Of a DNA stretch of 64,000 nucleotides, positions 58,138 through 64,000 are shown piece by piece. The position numbers and the translations under genes were made by a program. Under the pieces are notes generated by a model, which worked only from the letters and a program-made list of their open reading frames with translations, was not told the DNA's origin and did not search any database. Each line of letters starts with the position of its first letter. The first letter of the stretch is position 1. This stretch comes from Glandiceps talaboti (lineage: Eukaryota > Hemichordata > Enteropneusta > Spengelidae): contig NC_135549.1 of NCBI RefSeq assembly GCF_964340395.1, positions 22,540,842-22,604,841 of the forward strand, read 5' to 3'.

Positions 58138-59289
58138 CACATAGACCATAAGGAAAACAACGGAAAACATAATTACCTGAACCTAGACACTCACATATGA
58201 AGGGAAAAAAAGCATATAAAAAATAAAATAAAACATCTACTACTCCACCTATTCTAAAATTGAGTTTAATCGGAACAACGCAATTTTTTTAGGCCTTAGT
58301 TCTGAGCAAAATGGGGTCAACCTATCAGTGAGTAATTCGGAGATGCAATACACAAATCCGGTTTCTAGGGAATCTACCTGTATTTAACGCTTGGATCCTG
58401 GTCGGAGATGCGAATACCAGGACATCGAAGCCATTAAAAACAACTGTAAAGAGTTATGGAGTCAATTAGTCTGATAAACAAAACTTATCTTTATCTCGGT
58501 TGGGGAGGAATTTATTAGTGGCATCCCTCATGTTAAATATTGATCCACGTGTTATGTAGTGCACGGTACCGTTTATTACATGTTGTAATCTCTTGAGAAA
58601 AATAGTCGGTGGCTCGAAGAGGAACTTTATATTAAAATATTCACGGTAGGAATTTGTTTTCGTTTGGTGTTGTTAGCATTGTTGCCATGGCTACTGTCGT
58701 TCGAGTTTTTTGTTCACTGAAATACAGCATAAATATACAGCAATTATCAATCTCCGAGAGATTCTGTGTGATAGTTGGAGTCAGACCTGATAATATTTTT
58801 TTAATGTGTCTTGTGTTTACTTTTGTTGTTTGTTTATAGTAATGTCCGACACACTATACTAACAGTGCTCTTCCTCAATCATATCAACTTTGTTTTTGTC
58901 TAACCAGCTGCCATTCTTATTAGAATCCGTAAAATTAATATAAAATTAGCCTGCTCCCATCTAAATTCTGAACCAAGTCGAAATTGCACCTGTTCTCCTG
59001 TCTCTGTGCACAGGGGCACGTATTATTGCTTAGATTGCCGTTTTCTGGGGAAAATATCGTACGAATCCTGCTGCTACAAATGTATCAATCTCTATACTAG
59101 TAGACATATCTTTTCTCCTTACAGGTAGGAATATATAGTCAAAAAGTTGTTATATTTAGTCTGTAGACCTTGAAAAAAACAATCTATGAAATATTACACT
59201 CAAGTTAGCTTTACAACTTTGTAAACTCATCAGTACATCTTCATATTGAATGTTGTAATTTGGTAAAGTTCCAGTTCTCAATAGCATAA

Positions 59290-59400
59290 TAAATATCTGA
59301 AGAAGCGGGAAACAAGCTCAAACCGGTTGCGTTGATTAATTTTTACAAGTGAAGTGATTGATTCGACTAAATTATAGTAACAACCTGGTTGAGGTACTAG
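59290..59400 (+). mobile_element. Remnant of a second Penelope-type terminus
   Basis: TCTGAAGAAGCGGGAAACAA is followed by GCTCAAACCGGTTGCG, and further on TAGTAACAACCTGGTTGAGG. The order CTGAAGAAGC-loop-GCT-(C)AAAC and the later TAGTAAC..TGGTTGAG mirrors the terminus at 14910-15008 read on its coding strand. The GAAA box is changed to CAAA, so a hammerhead here would be dead. Confidence 0.4.
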
Positions 59401-60259
59401 CTGTCAAAGTACGAGCATCATTAATAATGATAACCTGTATACTAATTCATTACAGTTATAAACAACACACTAAACTCTGACGAATGGCTAAAACGTACTT
59501 TTTTATTTGCATACAAAAATATGTTGCATCAGAAAAAAAGCTCGCTGCATGTGTGGCGACTTCGTGTGATTTGAATGTGTGGATGTATCAGTTATAGGGG
59601 AGGTAGAAGTGTCGGAAAAACCGTAGCGCTAACACATACCTATGAGAACAGAGAATTCGATGGACTTTCTAACATGGTTGGGATAAGTTCGAATATCGTC
59701 ATGCTAAAAAATAGTGGATTCTGTGTACGTTTGTCAGATAATTTCAAATATCTCACAGACATGTTAGTTATTTAGAACAAGCCACAAAGCCGTAAAGGGT
59801 AACTGAAGCAATACAAAAGAATGATATACATTTTGTCGACATATTTAAACTAAAGTGACATGCTCTGTAACCAAATCTGCATCTACGACAGAGTCGTTGA
59901 CAAAAAATTAAACGATACACATATTGACGATACAGTTATACATTTACTACTGTAAGGTGGTTCAACATACATACTTGAGTACCAAGCCTATGTGGCATTT
60001 TTCAGCAACTTTGATATGCCCAACAAAACATGTTACCGTTTCATTTTTGACGTCATCTCTGGACTGTACGGATCGAGAGAGAAGTCTATCAATTGCTCTA
60101 CATTATGTCATTATAATGTAGAAATTTAAAAAAAAAACTCTGAAATTTCAAATAGAACAAAGTTGCAAATTGTGGCAATCCAGGTGCACATGTCAATTTG
60201 TATAATGTTTTGTTTACTACTTTGTAGGGTTGGTAAATGGGGACAAATATTGACGGTTA

Positions 60260-60260
60260 A

Positions 60261-60306
<46 letters not shown>

Positions 60307-60315
60307 GGGCGGGCG

Positions 60316-60402
<87 letters not shown>
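60260..60402. repeat. (ACAG)n followed by (ATAG)n microsatellite
   Basis: About 11 ACAG units (60260-60305), a short GGCGGGCGG link, then about 20 GATA units to 60402. Frames through it are artefacts. Confidence 0.95.
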
Positions 60403-60920
60403 TGATAAGACTGCAATGTGTCACCGTGTGAAAACCATAATATTGACGGTTGCATCATCATTTTATATGGGTCAGGTCGTTGGTTGTTTGGCGTCGATTC
60501 AAAACAAACAAATACATACTTACTCTATGCTGTACACATACATTGACTTAATAACCGACATTTGGACGAGTTTGACCTCTGACATGAGTACACACCCAAC
60601 GATAATGGAACCACGTGGTGGGTAGTGACAAACCATATTAAAACAGACAGCCAGATGTTATTACTAGTACTGTATGTGTGACTAATTTAATTACCATCCA
60701 ACTGTTTGATTTTTTTTATGAGAACCGATAGATATCCAGGGATAAATGAGGATTGGGATATGATATGAAAAAACACCTAAAGTGACCTATGCCGTAAAGT
60801 CTTATCATGATAACAAAAACCAAAATAGTTTTTGTCATACAAAGAGTCATACCATGTTTAGTAAAAATAAAGACACTGTATTTTATTTAAACACATCCAT
60901 AGTGATTATGAAAATAAACA

Positions 60921-61088
60921 CGCCCCCCCCCCCCCCCCCCATTGTAATTCTTTTCATGCTTTAATACCAAAGATGTTCTTTCAGGGTTAGATATTACCGA
61001 GATCATTATGATACTCTTTTTAAAAGATAATAACGTAAACATCCCCAACCTGGGCAGTGCGTATGAGATAGATATTGATTGATAATTG

Positions 61089-61126
<38 letters not shown>

Positions 61127-61175
61127 GTGATGATGGTGGTGGTGGTGGTGGTGGTGGTGGTGGTGGTGATGTATT
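60921..61175. repeat. C-run and (GAT)n/(GGT)n trinucleotide array
   Basis: A run of about 19 C at 60922-60940, and a GAT array from about 61087 that turns into a GGT array ending near 61168. The antisense frames rich in Ser, Pro or Ile are artefacts. Confidence 0.95.
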
Positions 61176-61527
61176 CAATGTTCTGTAAACAACAAGCACA
61201 CATGTAGCGCAATTCAACACTTGCCAGTTTTGATAGAACACAGAACGAATTTTTTGTCGGAAATGTGATTTTCCTGTCATCACTAAGAAATCCATCTGTT
61301 AATGTTTCGAGATGTTATGACAGCAGCCATAGTGAATTCCCAAAATAAAATAATGCTATCGACAAAGGCAATATGTTCAGCGTCAGCAGTTAATATTGAG
61401 GAGTGGTAATGGAAAGACAGCATCCGAGAAACGGAAACGGTCCGTTTTGAATCCGTGCGTAAGAAAAGTTCTGTTTTAACGATGTTTTGTGATTGCGTTT
61501 GTGGATTGTCAAAATATGTGATGTACT

Positions 61528-61582
61528 ATGTATGTATGTATGTATGTATGTATGTATGTATGTATGTATGTAGGCATGTAGG

Positions 61583-61643
<61 letters not shown>

Positions 61644-61664
61644 TGTATGTATGTATGTATGTAT
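61528..61664. repeat. (TATG)n microsatellite
   Basis: About 30 TATG units with two GTAGG interruptions, ending about 130 bases before the second SLC7 exon. Slippage here would lengthen the intron but not touch the acceptor. Confidence 0.95.
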
Positions 61665-61793
61665 ACACATGTAGCACTGTCACAGGTAAATGCAAAGTTT
61701 CTATAAAGCTGAAGTATCTAAACTTTCCAAACGGGGTTGAATATTTGCAGAACACAGTTTTGATATATTCCTTAATGTTGTCTTGTGTTTCAG

Positions 61794-61919
61794 TTGCCAT
61801 ATATTTCTACAACTGTGCGACTGTCAAGGGTGCTTCGTGGGTCCAGAATGTCTGTACTGTTGCCAAATTAATTGGTCTTGCAATCATCATCATTGCTGGT
61901 ATCGTTCTGCTTATACAAG
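61794..61919 (+). CDS. SLC7 transporter, second coding exon
   Basis: Acceptor TTGTGTTTCAG ends at 61793; donor GTAAGA begins at 61920. 126 bases, entering in phase 1 and leaving in phase 1. Encodes AIYFYNCATVKGASWVQNVC and AKLIGLAIIIIAGIVLLIQG, matching TM4-TM5 of b(0,+)AT/LAT proteins (the WVQNV..AKL motif is characteristic). The open frame continuing past the donor is intronic. Confidence 0.92.
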
Positions 61920-62225
61920 GTAAGACTTTTAGCCTTCTTCAGTTTCTCTTACGTGTATTATTACATTTACTACATCATTCGACGACATTGCTGTTGGATG
62001 TACATGACAAAGATTCAAATTTCAAAAGTAAAAAAAAAATGAAAACAATGAAGATTTTGAAAAATTAATTTAATTTATACAAAAGGTTATTGAATTATTT
62101 TGGTTCCATTGGGTACCACAGTATCATACGAAAATAATAGCATTGTGGGTTGGTAATATACAGTCGAATTCTTCTGATTCGTTCCAAATACACACACACG
62201 CACGCACGCACACACACACGCACAT

Positions 62226-62274
<49 letters not shown>

Positions 62275-62290
62275 TACATACATACATACA

Positions 62291-62322
<32 letters not shown>

Positions 62323-62467
62323 GAGGTATTGCCAGTAGATTTTTTTCGCTGTAGTCTAATTTACCTTGTTGTTAACATCAAAGCAAAGTTTCCGACTTTG
62401 TCTATTTGCAAACTGACGACAGACAGAAAATTGTAATGATTCGTCAAATATTCTTGTCCGCTTCTAG
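61920..62467 (+). other. SLC7 intron 2 with (CA)n/(CATA)n array
   Basis: Contains a CA/CATA compound repeat at about 62190-62322. Nothing else recognisable. Confidence 0.8.
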
Positions 62468-62561
62468 GTAACACACAGTATCTAACTTTCGATGGCCCAG
62501 GTACAAATGTTGGTCGTATCTCCGTTGCTTTCTACAACGGTCTTTTCGCGTACGCAGGATG
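62468..62561 (+). CDS. SLC7 transporter, third coding exon
   Basis: Acceptor CTTCTAG ends at 62467; donor GTAAGA begins at 62562. 94 bases, phase 1 to phase 2. Encodes NTQYLTFDGPG and ISVAFYNGLFAYAGW. The latter is the TM6 substrate-site region (AFYNGLxAYxGW in b(0,+)AT-like members). Confidence 0.9.
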
Positions 62562-62689
62562 GTAAGATTGACTACTTTGTCGTAGCGAAATATGAATACA
62601 TAGTTATCAATGATCATGACTTAACGCTGTAATTATGTGAAGTCATAATAAAGATGATTTGATAGAAATAATACCAAACAACACGATAT

Positions 62690-63060
62690 GATGCGATGTG
62701 ATATATCATTTGATAAAATATATGATGATATATGATATATGATATGATATATGATATGGTTATGATATGATATGATATAAATTATTATATGTGATATATG
62801 ATATGATATGTGATATATGATATGGTATGTGATATATGATATGATATGATATGATATGATATGATATGATATGATATGATATGATATATGATATATGATA
62901 TACATTATGATGTGATATATGATATGATATGAGATATGATAATATATGATAATATATGATAATATATGATATGATATGATATGATATGATATGATATGAT
63001 ATGATATGATATGATATGATATGATATGATATGATATGATATGATATGATATGGTGTGAT
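62690..63060. repeat. (ATATG)n pentanucleotide array in SLC7 intron 3
   Basis: Degenerate at 62690-62830, then runs of pure ATATG/GATAT units at about 62835-62885 and 62965-63050. It occupies most of the intron between exons 3 and 4. Antisense frames rich in Ile, Ser, His and Tyr are artefacts. Confidence 0.95.
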
Positions 63061-63138
63061 GTGATTTCCACGTTTTAGTTCTCCAACAAATATGATGTAA
63101 TTTTACGCTGTTCGGTGTTTTTTTTTACCATTACTCAG

Positions 63139-63183
63139 GGCAAACTTGAATGCCATAACGGAGGAACTAACGAATCCTAAAAG
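63139..63183 (+). CDS. SLC7 transporter, fourth coding exon (45 bp)
   Basis: Acceptor TTACTCAG ends at 63138. Donor is AAAAGGTTCTG, weaker than the others. The first G completes Trp from exon 3, then ANLNAITEELTNPK follows. This is the conserved TEEL.NP segment after TM6. Leaves in phase 2; joins exon 5 to give Arg. Confidence 0.85.
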
Positions 63184-63776
63184 GTTCTGTATGACGTCAT
63201 TATTGTTATCGTATTTTTTTTACGAGTCTTGTTATTGTAGTCAGGTTTATCTTTAACGAACTGTTTATTTGAAGAGTTACCATGATTACTGTTTGAAATT
63301 ACAAGGACGTGTATCTGAGATGCTAATCTAAACTAGACATGTACTGCTGTGGGTTCAATGGCGAAGGCGAGGAGCGACAACACCCTTGTCACGAGTGAAT
63401 GAAAATATTGCAGAATAATATTTTCTTTAATTCTTGAGGTAAAATATACTCAGTCCAATGAAGTGATAAATAGCTGAGGTTTCGGGATTTACCCTTCTAT
63501 GAGCTAAAGCCAACCACTACTGAAAGTGTAGGAAATTTATGGAAGAATAATGGAGTTAGTTGTACATGCAAAAGTACTGGGGAAAATAATGACGATAATG
63601 AACGTTTTGATGTCTTGTTTAGCATCATGACGCTAATAATCAACCAACAATCGTTCTACTGCATCACCGTGACGTAGAATGACCATGGTTTAATCCCCCT
63701 ATTTTCTGTTCGAACGCGCACAGCCTGGCTTGCAATTGCGTGTGGAATAACTATCTGTGTAATGTTATATCTATAG
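63184..63776 (+). other. SLC7 intron 4
   Basis: No feature seen. It begins with a GTTCTG donor and ends TATCTATAG. Confidence 0.7.
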
Positions 63777-63900
63777 AGATTTCCCCATTGCGCTGTCATC
63801 CTCCATGATTTTAATAACAACTGTCTACGTACTTACAAATATCGCCTACTTCGCCGCTATGTCACCGTTGGAAATGTTGCAATCACCCGCAGTTGCTGTG
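63777..63900 (+). CDS. SLC7 transporter, fifth coding exon
   Basis: Starts with the last base of Arg, then DFPIALSSSMILITTVYVLT and NIAYFAAMSPLEMLQSPAVA, ending in phase 0 at donor GTAAGG (63901). Corresponds to TM7 and the following loop of LAT-type transporters (L.S.AVAV). The gene continues past the window; the remaining TM8-TM12 are not seen. Confidence 0.9.
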
Positions 63901-64000
63901 GTAAGGTTATCCTAACAACTTACACATGTACTTAGATACACCACAACTAATAAATCGTTTAGACCGTCGAGAGGTTCTAAATATACGCCAAACATGTTTT

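Larger units (their letters stand above)
52226..61793 (+). other. Large first intron of the SLC7 gene
   Basis: Runs from donor GTAAGT to acceptor TTGTGTTTCAG. It contains the foldbacks, SINE, LINE and Penelope remnants and microsatellites listed separately. Outside these I see nothing coding; the short frames are not supported by composition. Confidence 0.75.

Noticed and set aside
61920-62068. Continuation of the second SLC7 exon to a stop at 62068
   Set aside because: A GTAAGA donor at 61920 and correct phase joining to 62468 show this is intron.

Overview
This is invertebrate animal nuclear DNA. It is AT-rich (by eye), full of microsatellites, and most of its length is noncoding. Eukaryotic splice signals, a TRIM-NHL family, an SLC7 amino-acid transporter with introns, Penelope-like and LINE-like retroelement remnants, a tRNA-like SINE and foldback elements all point to a metazoan, probably a marine invertebrate. 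I cannot name the phylum from the sequence alone.

Layout. About 1 to 43.65 kb is a diverged segmental triplication. Each unit carries one TRIM-like gene on the minus strand plus several kb of flank. Unit 1 (about 1-7.5 kb) holds the 5' part of a TRIM copy cut by the window edge and carrying a 1-bp frameshift. Unit 2 (about 7.5-26 kb) holds an intact 1262-residue copy at 10702-14490. Unit 3 (about 26-43.65 kb) holds an intact 1370-residue copy at 31725-35837. The products combine RING, two B-boxes, a coiled coil, six or seven filamin-type Ig repeats and a six-blade NHL propeller, all in one coding exon. A 5'UTR intron acceptor lies just upstream of each ATG. Known TRIM-NHL proteins (TRIM2/3/71) carry a single filamin repeat, so this array is the most unusual protein feature here. 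Comparing the units dates many insertions: a Helitron-like (pearl/HINE-like) element with a ~147-bp core is common to all three; a Penelope-like element nested in it is common to units 2 and 3; a 169-bp foldback is found only in unit 2; a TA-flanked MITE and a 2.9-kb TIR transposon are found only in unit 3. Units 2 and 3 each end in the same SINE and a 47-bp minisatellite (about 57 versus 14 copies).

From 44 kb to the right edge is an SLC7 (LAT/b0,+AT-like) transporter locus on the plus strand. Two homologous first coding exons (45015-45558 and 51697-52225) both end in phase 1. Only one set of downstream exons is visible (61794-61919, 62468-62561, 63139-63183, 63777-63900, continuing off the window), and it joins in frame with either. 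The locus is therefore either a gene with two alternative first exons or a gene next to an orphan duplicate exon. Its introns hold foldbacks, a reversed SINE, LINE and Penelope remnants and long pentanucleotide and tetranucleotide arrays.

The TRIM copies probably act as cytosolic E3 ubiquitin ligases that recognise targets through filamin and NHL modules. Their tandem amplification and repeat-number change resemble a fast-evolving recognition family. That functional reading is inference.
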